From: Gonatopus flavifemur
Lineage: Eukaryota; Arthropoda; Insecta; Hymenoptera; Dryinidae
Reading direction: 5' to 3'
Assembly (NCBI GenBank): GCA_018340375.1
Contig: JAFFJZ010000004.1
Location: forward strand, 32,090,001 to 32,154,000
DNA length: 64,000 nucleotides
A program made the position numbers and the translations under genes. Position 1 is the first letter of the stretch, and every line of letters starts with the position of its first letter. This document shows positions 24,143 to 36,073 of this stretch, in pieces. Below the pieces are notes generated by a model that was not told the DNA's origin, ran no database searches, and saw nothing but the letters and a program-made list of their open reading frames with translations.

Positions 24143-25429
24143 GTAAGTGTACCGAAGTCTGACCCTGCACCAGTCGCTGACCCTTCGTGTATAAATTCAA
24201 TACCAGGAGTCAAAAATTTATCGTTTGTTTAATATATTTATTCAAATTCCATATTCAAACGTTTCGCAAGTGTTCACGCTCAGAGATTAAAAAACTCTGC
24301 CAATTGGCACACGGCTTCCTCGTTCTCAATCAATCAATTATGATGGGACTTTTGAAAATATAGTTAAACAATGCAGATTGCTAAAGACTCTTCTTCCACT
24401 TTTCTCAACCGATTGTAATGGAACTTATATGGGACCACTATGGGATCATAACTGAACCGTGGTATAAATTTCATTGCAATCGGATAACAGGAAGCGAAAA
24501 CATGCCCTTGACCCAAAATCACAATTATTGATAACATGTTTCTTTTCCGTCTTCCGTTTTCTTGTAAAGATCACGTTGAAACTCGTATGAGACCACTATC
24601 AGCATTGCATGAAACTGTGGTAAAAATTTCTTAACGATCGGATGATAGGAACGAAAGATGTCCCCACGACAATGGCATTTTCGAGATTTACAAATTTTGT
24701 TTCGAAGCTTAGTGCTTACCATTTTCTCCCCTCAATTCCGATTTGCTTGGAATTCAAAACGTACAACTAACACTTCGTGAAATGAATATGCTCCAAGTTC
24801 CAAGGCATTCGGATGATACGAACATAGGGAAGGCATGCTTTCGAAATATTGTCAAACAATAAGGATAGCAAAAAAACAATTTTCTACAATTTTCAACCGA
24901 TTGGGATGAAACTCATATGGGACCACTAGCGAATCATAATCAGAACGTGGAATACGTTTCATTGCAAGCGGATAATGGAGAGTGGAGATATGGACGGTCG
25001 CAAAATCACAATTTTTTTTCCACATTTTTTTTCACCCCTACCGTCCTTCTGTAAGAATACAGTTGAAACTTATATGGGACCACTATCAACACTACATCTA
25101 ACCGTGGTGAAAATTTCATCACGATCGGATAATAGGAACCGGAGATATGCGCGGTCGCAATTCTGTTCACATACACACACACACACACACGCACACAGGC
25201 AGACAGACAGACACAAAACCAAAAATTTTCCTCGAGTTTGGAGCAACATTTTGGCCTGAGAGATTTTGAGTTTGAAGACAAAAAAATTTTCGGCCCCCGG
25301 AAACGATCACAAAGCTTACCTCTAACGAGGAAGCAAAAATACTTGATAATCTGCATATCAAAATGTATCTATACACATGTGAAGGGTCAGTTACTGGTAC
25401 AAGGTCAGACACTGGTACACCTACTTTAG
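24143..25429 (+). mobile_element. Five-unit (~160-bp) repeat element, copy 2, with long TIRs
   Basis: The best-bounded copy. The left end (GTACCGAAGTCTGACCCTG.. CTGACCCTTC) and right end (GAAGGGTCAGTTACTGG.. GGTGTACC inverted) form a ~50-bp imperfect terminal inverted repeat. About five diverged units lie between, spaced 156-172 bp (the ATCGGAT word recurs near 24480, 24637, 24809, 24969 and 25125). A (CA)n/(CAGA)n microsatellite (25171-25213) and a unique tail with CCTCTAACGAGG follow. No transposase. The flanking target duplication could not be decided. Confidence 0.6.
25171..25213. repeat. (CA)n / (CAGA)n microsatellite
   Basis: About 13 CA repeats followed by four CAGA units, at the 3' side of the five-unit array. 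The equivalent position in the inverted copies also has GT/CG and TCTG runs (57061-57089, 59749-59795), so it was present in the founder element. Confidence 0.85.
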
Positions 25430-25786
25430 ATCAATTTTGTTGGTATTTCATTGAAGAATTGGAGGTGATCGATTGCTTCATTAGCGGTGATTGAAATCAT
25501 CAACACAAATGGCTATCGGAACATCACATTGTGGGTAATCATTTTGATGTTTGCTGATACTACATTTTGTGGCCATGTCTAACACTGATAAAATCGTATA
25601 CCAGAATTAAGAATATTCCTCTAAAATAAGAGGCTAGTACATGCTCTTCTGAGTTTTAAAGGATTGATGTGAAAGTTCCTCTGAACGTTAGAACAATTTC
25701 CAATTATATTGAGAGGAAGATGTATTATATCAAGTCATATTATAGAGTAGATTCTAACTTTGAAAATGATTTTTTGGGTCAATCCA
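25430..25786. other. Interval without recognised gene
   Basis: Non-coding spacer, nothing recognisable. Confidence 0.4.
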
Positions 25787-26325
25787 CGCTGAGAAAAAGA
25801 ATTTGTTTAAATATTAGACAGCCAGAAAAGTTAGTCACTCTGATTGAAAAATTTATTCAACCCTTTCTGACCTGATGTCCATTACAATGTACATTTCTAT
25901 GAAACTTTCTGACCCCTGTAGTTCAAAAATATTGGATTTAATGAACATGTAAAACATTGAATGAATATTTTATCTTTTATATTTTATTGAAAAATTTTCT
26001 TCTGTATAACATGTATCTAGTTTATATCTATTTTGACATAATTCCGGTATACTTTATATAAAATCAATCGATTCTCTCCAGAATTGCTATCACGCATGAA
26101 ACCTCATATATGACACAGAACAAAATGTGACCTCAAAGTGAGTATTCCATCGCTCAAGATAATTCAGGTTAGAAAGGGTTAAACCAAATAGATTTTATTT
26201 CTCGCAGCCAAATTTTCATTTCCCTTGAATAAATTGTCTTATTCATATTTCAGACAACTAAATTTTCATTTATGCCAGTCAAAATTAAGCTGGGACAACT
26301 ACATTTTAGTATTTTTCTCTCATTG
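25787..26325. mobile_element. CMC-like element related to 12302-12553
   Basis: The left end CGCTGAGAAAAAG and right end TTTTTCTCTCATTG are each one base away from CACTGAG/CAGTG. Flanks are CA and TA, so the duplication is imperfect. The interior shares words with 12302-12553 (TATTAGACAGCCAG, CATATTTCAGACAACTAAAT). It is longer because of an AT-rich middle segment. Confidence 0.55.
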
Positions 26326-28224
26326 TAGCATACCTTATTCTCATTAGGTCGAATAATTTCGTTGCTACTGAGGACTTTTCCATTTAATCCTCCTAAAGTC
26401 CTTGAGAAATACGTTTATTAGTAGTTGTACAGTTTTATATTGCCTTTTAGGACAACTTTATCTTTAATCACAGATTGAACAAATAAATGTACCTACAAAA
26501 TTTGACGATTCCGGCAATGCTGATTCCGAGAGATGGCTTGGGCCGAACGTAGATGATTTATATTGAGCCAACGTTGATTGGCACCAGATATGTTATTGTG
26601 CCTTTGTTGGTGATACGAAGATAGATTGTGTTAGAATAGTACTAGCGCAAGTTTGTGGCAACATTGATTTAGGCTTGAATTGGCATTAATTTCACAGTAA
26701 AAATTTGTTATCGATCGAGGTTGCCGAACCAATTGATCAAACTCACGCCAGCGTTGGCTTTCTCATAAGGCCCTGCCAGGCCTGTACGTAAACCCCTCGG
26801 GAGGGCCTAGTGAGGTTTTGCGAGGCTTAGAGAATGACTAGAATGATTTCTACTAAGGATACTGTTGTCTTTGTACCATGGGCTCGATACTCCTCAATAA
26901 TTTAGGTACAATTTCAAGTTCATTCCATAGAATTTCATTCTGTTGTATCCATAGACTTATGTATAAATTATATATAATTCAAAGACATTGTCCACTCGAG
27001 TGCAGGTGTATCAAATATGACAAGAAGTTTTCTTTCGATCGAACACCCTACTTTCCTTCTTGATTATCATGGTCCCTGTTGAATAATTCAATTTTTTCAC
27101 TTGTTTCGTTGTTCTCGGATCTTACGCAATAACTACTCGCTTTGATACAACTCAATTGCATTTTTATTCATACCCGTGGACTATATTTGCTTCGTTTCAT
27201 TCGCAAAAATGAAAAATTCCTGAGTCTTCATCCATAATTCTACGTTATCTTCAAACCTCGACATACCATCGTACTTTCTCCTTGAATCCTAATATTCGAT
27301 TCGATACATCCTTCCAACTCGTAGATTATATTTTCACAATGAATAATTACGTATTATAAAAATCACTGACTATCGTAACGATAATATTTCGTTCTCTTTT
27401 CCTCATCGTTAGCTCAAACCCCTTACGTATCGTGAATGGATATAATTTTTCCTTTTCAAATCCGTGTATGAGAAACTTCCCATGATGCATTAATATCAGA
27501 TCATAATGTGAAAAACTTGAGGAACCAAAAAATGTATCCTTAATGTTCCCCTACTTTCAAAGTTCTCGGTGCGTTATTGAATGATGTTCTAAAAAAAGTT
27601 ATTTTTGGCAATGACATAGAGGTTCGTGGATCATGATCCTACCATTCAACGATCAGATTGATTTTTAATATGTTTTACGTATTATTTGTATTATATCTGA
27701 ATTATAATGATAATGTTCCCTGAGCGCATTCCTTCTTTTGATTATCAGTCTTAGTATCAGTTGGACTGAATTGAGTTGAAGAAGATAACAATGCTTATTA
27801 CTTTAGTTGGATTTTTTTTGATAAGATGTGCCCGCACTATGATCTTGTACTTTATAAAAAAACATTCAAGTTCACTCACCGCGACAAGATACGTATCTGA
27901 GGCGTGGGGAGAATGGAATCTCCTGTAATTATGTGGAGATGATTATTTTTATGCAATGATATCAGCACTTTAATGTCATGAGAAAATATGTATTTACTAA
28001 AAAAAAAAGCAACTTTGGAGTCCATTTAGAAGTGTAAGAAGCGAGAAGAAGGAGTGCACCTTAGTAGAAACATAATCAGTTTTCCCTATTATTGAGGAGG
28101 CACTGGTGAGAAAACGTTAATCAAGAGAAAAATGATCAGTAACTTATTGGAAACTGATTTGTGTAATATTTTTATTGAAATTCATTTAAAACTGATCAAG
28201 TTCTAACAGGTCATCGCCTTTATT
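26326..28224. other. Interval without recognised gene
   Basis: 26535-26770 is rich in loosely repeated TTGGC/GCCAA and CAACRTTG words, like 45800-46262 and 50190-50530. The remainder, including 27060-28200, looks non-repetitive, but no ORF, splice pattern or RNA gene stands out. Confidence 0.3.
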
Positions 28225-29144
28225 CACTGAGAACCCAATTTCTTAGAAAGAAAATTTTCTTTGCCCTCATTCTAATAAATTTTTTTTTTGAATGGAAAAA
28301 AATTCAGTTAAATGGAAAAGGTTTTCATCAGATTGAAACGGGAAATTCTCAAACTGAAACAGAAATATATTCCTTCCCTAGCATGTATGCACTATGGGGC
28401 GCAGCATGGGTAGAGATGGGCTTAAGAGTGATTTTGAATCAGCAGTGATTGCAGAGAACAGTCAGAAAATAGACCAACTTCTTGAACAGCGATTCAATAA
28501 CTTTTAAGGTTGAAATTGAATTAATTAATCGTTTTATGAATGAATATTCTTGTATAAAAATCTTCTGACAAAAGAAAGTTGCAAATGGTGGTGATTTTAT
28601 TTTCGTCTATGCAACGCAAAACAGAAGACAGAAAATCAAACGATGGCGATTCTGACTTCTTCTATATAATATATTATATAGCGACCTCTTCTTCCAACAG
28701 TTCCAAGCTTGTGGAACATTGACGCTCTCATCCCATTATGTATACACTCAATGCTGTAAACTGAGTCCGGGGTTGTGTTTATGGTAACGTAAGTTCTGTG
28801 GGTAGACCTTAAAGCCGTTCTTATTGAACAATCGCAAGTGTTCCTGTCCAATACAAAGAATAGGGTGATTGGTAGCGCTGATTGCTATCGTAGTATCATC
28901 TCTGAGCATGGGCCACATCCTGCCAATATGGGCCCAAGACTGGGCCAGAGTGGGACTAGAGTGGGCCAGAGTGGGACTAGAGTGGGCCAGAGTTCCTACA
29001 CGCCAGGGTTCTTGAATTTGAAGAATGTGATTTCAATTCAATGAAAAATTTGTCCATTGAAATGAATTATTTCTTCCATCGGAAACAAGATTTATCGGAA
29101 TGAGGTGAAATTTTCTTCAAGTCTAAGAAATTGGGTTCTCAGTG
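28225..29144. mobile_element. CMC-like element (920 bp), TSD TT
   Basis: Starts CACTGAGAACCCAATTTCTT and ends with the exact inverse (AAGAAATTGGGTTCTCAGTG), flanked by TT on both sides (28223-28224, 29145-29146). The inner arms carry AAATTTTCTT words. Within it lies a 21-bp minisatellite (28941-28992). No transposase ORF. Confidence 0.75.
28941..28992. repeat. 21-bp minisatellite
   Basis: Two and a half exact copies of TGGGCCAGAGTGGGACTAGA plus G. Further GGGCC words precede it (28911-28940). One frame reads as a GQSGTRV repeat, but the ORF is a by-product of the tandem repeat. Confidence 0.85.
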
Positions 29145-29294
29145 TTCACATGAAACACCAATATTAACAGCATCAACATCTATAAAAAATATTCTGTTTA
29201 AAGAACATATGGATTGTTATTGAAGTGGTATCTTTCGATTGAAAAAGTACACTTATTTTAGATATATGCCTCAACCAAAATTCAAAGTATTTCA

Positions 29295-29561
29295 CACTGA
29301 GAAAACAGATATCTTGAAAAATACCATAATTTATGGATTTTTGGCGTTAGTCTGACCCGAGTCAAAATATTTACGTGAACGAACCTCTAAAAGTCCCATA
29401 ATTTCTTGGACTTTTATAAAGAAGTATGGTACCTTCCTTATAAAATTCCCAGCCATTATGGTACTTTTAGAGGTATCTTCAAGTAAATATTTGGACTCGG
29501 GTTAGACCAACGCCAAAACTCCATAAATTATGGTATTTTTCAAGATACCTTTTTCTCCGTG
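29295..29561. mobile_element. CMC-like palindromic MITE, copy B of a 267-bp pair, TSD CA
   Basis: Starts CACTGAGAAAACAG and ends CTTTTTCTCCGTG, flanked by CA on both sides (29293-29294, 29562-29563). It is identical to 13474-13740 except at two positions (GAGA for GAGG near the left end; ACTCC for ACCCC in the right arm). The different flanking dinucleotide shows an independent insertion. Confidence 0.85.
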
Positions 29562-32158
29562 CAGAGAAACTGAATCGAATTGGTTCGAATTATTTGATCT
29601 TCCTTCTACTATATCAAATCAATGAAACATAACCTTCCTTGCCCCAGGTATATCTCCCAGGAATATCCTCCCCCGGTATAGTAAGAGCATCAATGATATA
29701 AAATGATCTTCTTGTCTGCTGAGACTTCATTAGTATTATAAATGCGTCTCAAGGAAATTATTAAACAAAAAAGTAATATTGTAAAATATTCAATATGTTT
29801 TGTTTTGTTTTGTTTTGTTCGTTCGGAACGACGTGATCGCAAATCTTTGTACCGCAATTAAAATATACATACGTAGAAAAAAAGTACATTCTCTTCCATT
29901 TTGAGTATTCTATCAGTGTCGCTCGTATAGCGCGAAATGATCAGATATTCAAGGAAGGTGTAAATTTTTAGATTCCATGACTGGACTGTGCTGATGTATC
30001 GATGAAAATGTTCATTTGAAAAACAACAGCGAATCCCATTGAACCGAACATCTTGAACAGCTGGTCAGCGATATTCAGTGCACGTTTGGAATACATTTAC
30101 TTTGTTAGGGAGAAGTGCATGTTGGTGGTATCAAGTGTTTTTATATTGATGTATGCGGGAAAATGTATTTACAAGAAATAATTTTTAGACTTGATATGAG
30201 ATATAGCTTTTTCTTGTAATACTAAATTAGGACCTTGATTTTTGAGAATACTGTGGAGAGGGAATCTAATAGTACTGGGATTACTCTCAACACCTTATGA
30301 GAGAAACTATTGAACCTTGAAACATGGCGATTGAAACGCACTCCAAGAGCTGTGAAGAGACTAACTTTTATGACGAGTCATTAGTAGCGAGTATACGTAT
30401 TTACTAATGAAACAAAACAAAATTTAGTTTCTCCACATCTCGAAGAGTGCCATTCCGTTGATGGAATGTTTCAAGGTACCATTGTATCAAGTAAAGATAC
30501 ATAAGACAATTCCCTGTTTTAAGATTGTATTTTGTGATATTTCAAATTATTATCAAATCCAAGCACAGTTAACAAAAGTTGAGTTTTTCCATGCAAACAG
30601 CGTGTACAATAACTTGGGCAGAGAGAAAAATTCTTTTGAGACTAAGGAATGTATCTTAACGGGCTTATTCATTCGCGCTTTTCGCTATGTCAATTGAGAT
30701 TCCTATAATTTCTTGTTACATGACTATCGAACTTCCTTTGCTTGTGTTGGCTGGTTGTCACTTTGTTTCATCTTGAGACGGAAAATTAGGTTAGTAGTGA
30801 AATTGACACAAAAACAAACCACGTGTGTGTGAAAAGTATACATATGTTTATCCTTTATTTGAAACAAGAATTGAAAGTTGGCGAACGTTTCGTTGTAGTT
30901 GAAACTTGTTAGTGTTCATTTTATTCAATGGTATGATTACGTGAAGAGGAAATTTTAAGGAATAAACAAATTTTCATGAATGTTCCAACGCATGTCCCGA
31001 ATAAATATTGCACAATGTCAATCAAATTACGATCTATGGTGTAGTTTTGTATGGTCCCGAGTTGACATGTTCTCTTTGGTTTGACAAATGGACAAACTTG
31101 GTACAAACCTGTTACGGCTGTTTTGGTTTCTTATGCGGCATTGTTGCACACTGAGATGTTTCATTTTTCTAGAGTTGCTACGATTTTTATGTGACTTTGC
31201 TCGAATCCTCGGTTCTACACATCTAAAAAATCTGTATCCAAAACTCCAGCCGAATTGATTGAAATTCAGAGGTTGCACACTTTGAATGATCTTATCAAGA
31301 GCCGCGGTAGCGTCTCGGCGGCAAGGACATGAAAAAAAACCTGGAAAAAAGCAAAAGTTCTCTCAGGCATATACACCTAAACTGACATTAACCTCATTTA
31401 CAAAATTTTCAATGCACAATAACTTACCATATAATAGCATGTCACTGAGAAATATTTGAACTTTATTCAAATTTGAAATATATACTTTTGATTTATCCCA
31501 CTATGAACTCAATCAGCTAATACGATATTGAACTTGAAGGTTTTTTCAATTTGATGCGATCAAAATATCTTTCTGGTTCATAAGGTTCTTTTAATCCCAA
31601 TACAATTTTGTCATCCTGAATTTGGGAGGATGTTCAATATTTGGCTATGTTTCCAATGGTCTAGATATATCTGTCTCTTCCTTTCTTCTAACATCCAATA
31701 GCATTCATTTCAGTATACGTATATATATGTTTTGTTCAGCGATGCCAACTACCAACCTTTCCAGAGTCTGTCATTAGATGTTCTATTCAACAAGTATAAA
31801 CGATACGCTGTTCATGAGAAAAAAGTTCATGAAGTTGTCAACGCAAGTTTTATAATCTGTCAATGAGGTGATGTGTTGATATGTTATTAAAATATTAAAA
31901 GAATCATTTAAAAATGCATGAATTATAGGTTACTACAGGTTATTCAGCAAAACCATCAAACACGAATAACTTGGAAATATATATACTTTTATGTATTACT
32001 TAGAAAAATTCATGAATGAATGAATGATGAAAAGGTTATTTGTGAAAAAAACAGAAGAAGTTTGAGAAAAGTCTCAATCTATTTGCTACATTCAAAAAAT
32101 TGGGAGATATACAAAGATGAGCTCTGTATGATGGATTATTCATAAAATACATGATTCC
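29562..32158. other. Interval without recognised gene
   Basis: A (TTTTG)n run lies at about 29797-29819. The rest is non-repetitive, AT-rich sequence without a recognisable gene. Small ORFs (e.g. 30458-30697, 31027-31278) show no domain and no splice context I can defend. Confidence 0.3.
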
Positions 32159-32560
32159 TTTATAGGTAAAAGCATAGCAGATATATCATAATCCCTGACT
32201 GATAGTTAGTTACTGTTGGTTCCTCCAACCGGAACCAGAGACCAATAATAGAAAATCATACAAGGTTTAGTCAAGGAAGATAATTTAAATTTATAAATCA
32301 CTTCTGAGGCGAAAGCATATCGGATATATCATAACCCCTTCACGGACAGTCTGCTACTGTCCTGTTCTCCTACTAGAGTCGTTGGCAGATGATCAAATGG
32401 ATCATACGGAATATGCTCAAGAGGACTGATTCGAATTGATTTACAATCTTTTTATAGGCCAAAACATAACGGATATATCATAACTCCTGACGGACAACCA
32501 GCTACTGTGGATTTCTCCAATTAGGATCGTAGACAATTGATAAAAAAGGAGATTCAATTC
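32159..32560 (+). repeat. Three diverged ~148-bp tandem repeats
   Basis: GGATATATCATAA (first copy AGATATATCATAA) recurs at about 32175, 32321 and 32470. Each is followed by CCTGACGGACAG-like and CTACTGT words, and by a TCTCC-containing segment. Copies are perhaps 65-75% alike by eye. No gene. Confidence 0.55.
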
Positions 32561-32793
32561 AAGGAGAAAATATTAGATTTTTCTTATAAAATTTGTAATT
32601 TATGAGGAAATATGAAAAATTTTCACTTTTATGAGAAATTATGGAAAATTATGAGATACATGACTTCGATGAAGATGTTTCGAGAAGGAGACAGTATGCT
32701 GCAAATTCATGTATCCAGGTTCATAAATTCATTATTGAATAAATAGGATACAATCTCATCCAGTAAGTGCGTGCTATTTTATTTGTATATATA

Positions 32794-32823
32794 CGAGGTG
32801 TGTTCAAAAAGTAAGGTGACTTT
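32794..32823 (+). repeat. Mariner element 2, left terminal inverted repeat
   Basis: Thirty bases, exactly inverted at 34086-34115. This is the presumed transposase binding and cleavage end. Confidence 0.95.
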
Positions 32824-32999
32824 TCAAATTTCGCGGGCAACGTACTTTCGATTATCGATTTTTTTGTTTTGTTATGTTGGCACACTCTTCCCGAACATCT
32901 GTGCCAAGTTTCAAGTGTATAGCATTTTTTGTTTGGTTGTGAGAGGCGTGAAGGTTATAAGTGTTTTGCGTGCTCGGCGATTTCTTGCTATCGAAAAAT

Positions 33000-34061
33000 A
33001 TGGATCAAAGGATTTGCATCAAATTTTGTGTAAAAAATAAGATAAAGTGCTCCGAAACACTTAAAATGTTGACAGTAGCATACGGTGAAACTGTTCTGAG
33101 TAAAAAAAATGTTTACAAGTGGTACAAACTCTTCCAAGATGGCCGGGAAGATGCCAATGACGAGCCTCGCTCTGGACGTCCAAGCACGTCAACAACTGAT
33201 GAAAACGTTCAAGCAGTGAAGAAAATTGTTTTGGAAAATCGTCGAATCACTATCAGAGAAGTTGCTGAGGATGTTGGTTTATCGCTTGGCTCGTGCCATG
33301 AAATTTTTTCTAACGTTTTGGGCATGAGACGTGTGTCAGCGAAGTTTGTTCCGAAATTGCTAAATTTTGACCAAAAGAACCGTCGCATGAGCATCGCTCA
33401 AGAACTCTTGAATGACGTCAACGACGACCCAGATTTACTCAAAAGGGTCATAACTGGTGACGAATCATGGGTATATGGTTATGATGTCGAAACCAAAGTC
33501 CAATCGTCCCAATGGAAGACCCCAGATGAGCCAAGACCGAAAAAAGCACGCCAAGTTCGATCAAATGTCAAAGTTTTGCTCACTGTTTTCTTCGATTACC
33601 ATGGCGTGGTGCATCAGGAGTTCTTACCATATGGTCGTACGGTCAATAAACAGTATTATCTTGAAGTTATGTGCCGTTTGCGAGAAGCAATACGAAGAAA
33701 ACGTCCAGAATTGTGGAAAAATAATTCATGGCTTTTGCATCACGATAATGCCCTTGCTCACTCATCTTTGCTTGTGAGAAATTTTTTGGCCAAAAACAAC
33801 ACCACAATCATGCCTCAGCCACCATATTCACCGGATTTGGCCCCATGTGACTTTTTCTTGTTCCCAAAACTAAAGAGACCTATGAAAGGACGGAGATTTG
33901 CAACGATTGAAGAGATAAAGACTGCATCGCTGGAAGAGCTCAAGGCTATACCGAAAAGTGCTTATGAGAAGTGCTTTGAGGATTGGAAAAACCGTTGGCA
34001 TAAGTGTATTGTATCTGAGGGGGATTACTTTGAAGGGGACAACATAAATATTGATAAATAA
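33000..34061 (+). CDS. Mariner transposase (intact, D,D34D)
   Basis: A 353-residue cut-and-paste transposase. It would bind the element's inverted repeats, excise the DNA and insert it at TA. The N-terminal ~110 residues look helix-turn-helix rich (YGETVLSKKNVYKWYKLF, RRITIREVAEDVGLSLGS). The catalytic DDE/D core shows all three aspartates in their motifs: TGDESW, HHDNALAHSS and PYSPDLAPCDFFLF. Thirty-four residues separate the second and third Asp, the mariner D34D signature. I chose the ATG at 33000; an upstream in-frame GTG at 32961 would add 13 residues but is not a normal eukaryotic start. Length fits the family (about 340-355). No stop or frameshift. The 5' leader (206 bp from the element end) and short 3' UTR lie inside the element. 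Confidence 0.93.
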   Translation: MDQRICIKFCVKNKIKCSETLKMLTVAYGETVLSKKNVYKWYKLFQDGREDANDEPRSGRPSTSTTDENVQAVKKIVLENRRITIREVAEDVGLSLGSCHEIFSNVLGMRRVSAKFVPKLLNFDQKNRRMSIAQELLNDVNDDPDLLKRVITGDESWVYGYDVETKVQSSQWKTPDEPRPKKARQVRSNVKVLLTVFFDYHGVVHQEFLPYGRTVNKQYYLEVMCRLREAIRRKRPELWKNNSWLLHHDNALAHSSLLVRNFLAKNNTTIMPQPPYSPDLAPCDFFLFPKLKRPMKGRRFATIEEIKTASLEELKAIPKSAYEKCFEDWKNRWHKCIVSEGDYFEGDNINIDK

Positions 34062-34085
34062 ATAAATATTTTTTCTTAAAAATAC

Positions 34086-34115
34086 AAAGTCACCTTACTT
34101 TTTGAACACACCTCG
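34086..34115 (-). repeat. Mariner element 2, right terminal inverted repeat
   Basis: Exact inverse of 32794-32823, followed directly by the TA duplication. It starts 24 bases after the transposase stop codon. Confidence 0.95.
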
Positions 34116-34117
34116 TA

Positions 34118-34784
34118 TGTCAACGACGGTAAAGAGCAAGGTTAGGAATGCCGGTGATGTTTACTAATGCTGATTTTGGAAAAGTATACAATGACATCCA
34201 ACGAATATACGAATAAAATATTATACACTTACTTGGTGAGTTTTATCCCATGAACAGGTCAATTGCACCTTTGGACCCCTTGAATTCTAATATATAACAT
34301 TTTTATATATAAGATTCAAAATTTCACACGTACTGCACGCGAGGGAATGAGGCAGAAAAGTGATGAGAAAGGCAAAGTCAATTTTCATGTTACATGTCAA
34401 TTTTCCCAATGTCAAACTCAGAATATAACTCATAAGTTGTGAATGAATGTCGTTAACAGTTTTGATTCAACATTTTTCAATTTCAGATCATTTTCAACTC
34501 CGGATAACTTGAATTCACCCTTCACTGACACTGTATTCAATTGCGATCGATGATAATCTCATTATTATTTCCTAAACTTTCTTGTCATTGATATGTCCAA
34601 ACTCGTGGGCTGCTTTGAGCGTTGTGAGCTGTTTTCAGCGCCAAGTTATCAGTCAATAGATATGTAGTTTTCGGAATTCTAACCAAGTATATTTGTTTAT
34701 GGAATTAACTTTGTCAACTGTGTTCTCAGTTGGAATCTCACATAATTTGAAAATCATTTGTTTATTTTATACTTATTGATTATT
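34118..34784. other. Interval without recognised gene
   Basis: The spacer between mariner elements 2 and 3, AT-rich and non-coding. Confidence 0.4.
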
Positions 34785-34786
34785 TA

Positions 34787-36071
34787 TTAGGTGTATAACT
34801 TGGCTTCTGCCTTTTTTTCCGAAATTCGAGCCCTTATTGTAAAAAACTGGTTATACATTTATGATCCAAAGTATTGTCCATCGCTGGCCACTACTTTCTC
34901 CCATCTTTCGGGCAGCATACAAATCCCGCGTTGAAAAAACTGGTCATCTTTTGAAGTGATCCACGAATCGATCCAATTTTTTACTCCTTCATAAGACCGG
35001 AAGTGCTGGTCAGCTAGGCCGTGGGCCATTGATCGAAACAAGTGATAGTCCGAGAGAGCAACGTCTGGAGAATACGGCGGGTGGGGTAGGACTTCCCATT
35101 TCAAAGTTTCCAAATATGTCTTGACCACTTTCGCAACATGGGGTCCAGCATTGTCATGCTGTAAAATCACTTTATCGTGTCTCTCGTTGTATTGCGGCCA
35201 TTTATCTTTCAATTCTCGGCTCAAATGCATTAATTGCGTTCGATAACGATCGCCTGTGATTGTTTCAGTCGGTTTTAACAACTCATAATACACTACGCCG
35301 AGCTAGTCCCCCAAATACTGAGCATAACCTTGGAACCGTGAATATTCGGTTTGACCGTAGAGGTGGAAGCATGGCCGGGATATCCCCATGATTTTCTGCG
35401 CTTGGGATTATCGTAATGAACCCATTTTTTGTCCCCAGTCACAATGCAATGCAGAAATCTCTTCCGTCTTTGCCTTGCAAGCAGCTGTTCACAAACACAC
35501 AAACGCCGTTCAACATCTCTCGGCTTCAACTCGTACGGCACCCAATTTCCTTGTTTCTGAATCATTCCCATGACTTTCAGGCGTTTTGAAATGGCTGGTT
35601 GCATCACTCCCAATGATCCTGCCAATTCTTGTTGCGTTTGACACGAGTCTTGATCAAGTAATGCCTCCAATTCTGCATCTTCGAAAACCTTCTCTCTTCC
35701 ACCGCCATACTGGTCTTCGGCGTTAAAATCACCGTTCTTGAAGCGTTGAAACCACTCTCGGCACGTTCTTTCGCTAATAGCGGCCTCACCATAGGTATTT
35801 GAGAGCATTCGATGAGTCCCAGCCGCAGATTTCTTCATATTAAAGCAGAAAATCAAAACCATCCGCAAATGACGAGAATTTGGCTCGTAAGCTGACATGT
35901 TTAATCCAGAATAACTTTATGATGCAGACACAAATTGAGTAATATTTCGATGGCGTTATGTTTACAAATACCTAAGCTTATTGTATGACATCTATGATCT
36001 ATTTATTTCAACTACCACTTACTGCTACAGCCATCTATTGCAAAACAGCAGAAGCAAAGTTATACACCTAA
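34787..36071 (-). mobile_element. Mariner element 3 (same family as element 1)
   Basis: A 1285-bp mariner with ends TTAGGTGTATAACTTGGCTT and, inverted, TTAGGTGTATAACTTTGCTT; TA on both sides (34785-34786, 36072-36073). It encodes a nearly complete minus-strand transposase. It keeps some 40 bases near the N terminus that element 1 lacks. It inserted about 670 bp from mariner element 2. Confidence 0.92.
34859..35898 (-). pseudogene. Mariner transposase pseudogene, one frameshift and one nonsense codon
   Basis: Starts at an ATG at 35898 (MSAYEPNSRHL) and would end at 34859, about 345 residues, normal for mauritiana-type mariners. The first 201 codons (to ~35293) hold the helix-turn-helix region (SNTYGEAAISERTCREWFQ), the NWVPYELKPRDVERR block and the first catalytic motif TGDKKW. 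The rest holds YYELLKPTETITGDRY, HDNAGPHVAK and YSPDVALSDYHLF, so the three catalytic Asp codons and the 34-residue spacing survive. Compared with element 1, one base is missing near 35305 and the Gln codon beside it is TAG. Only these two local lesions disable it, so inactivation is fairly recent. Confidence 0.88.
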
Positions 36072-36073
36072 TA

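Larger units (their letters stand above)
32794..34115 (+). mobile_element. Mariner element 2, structurally intact
   Basis: A 1322-bp mariner with perfect 30-bp terminal inverted repeats (32794-32823 and 34086-34115; outermost CGAGGTGTGTTCAAAAAGTA). TA target duplications lie at 32792-32793 and 34116-34117. It carries one uninterrupted transposase ORF on the plus strand. Perfect termini plus an open ORF mean a young, potentially active copy. Its termini and protein differ clearly from elements 1 and 3, so it is a separate mariner lineage. Confidence 0.95.
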
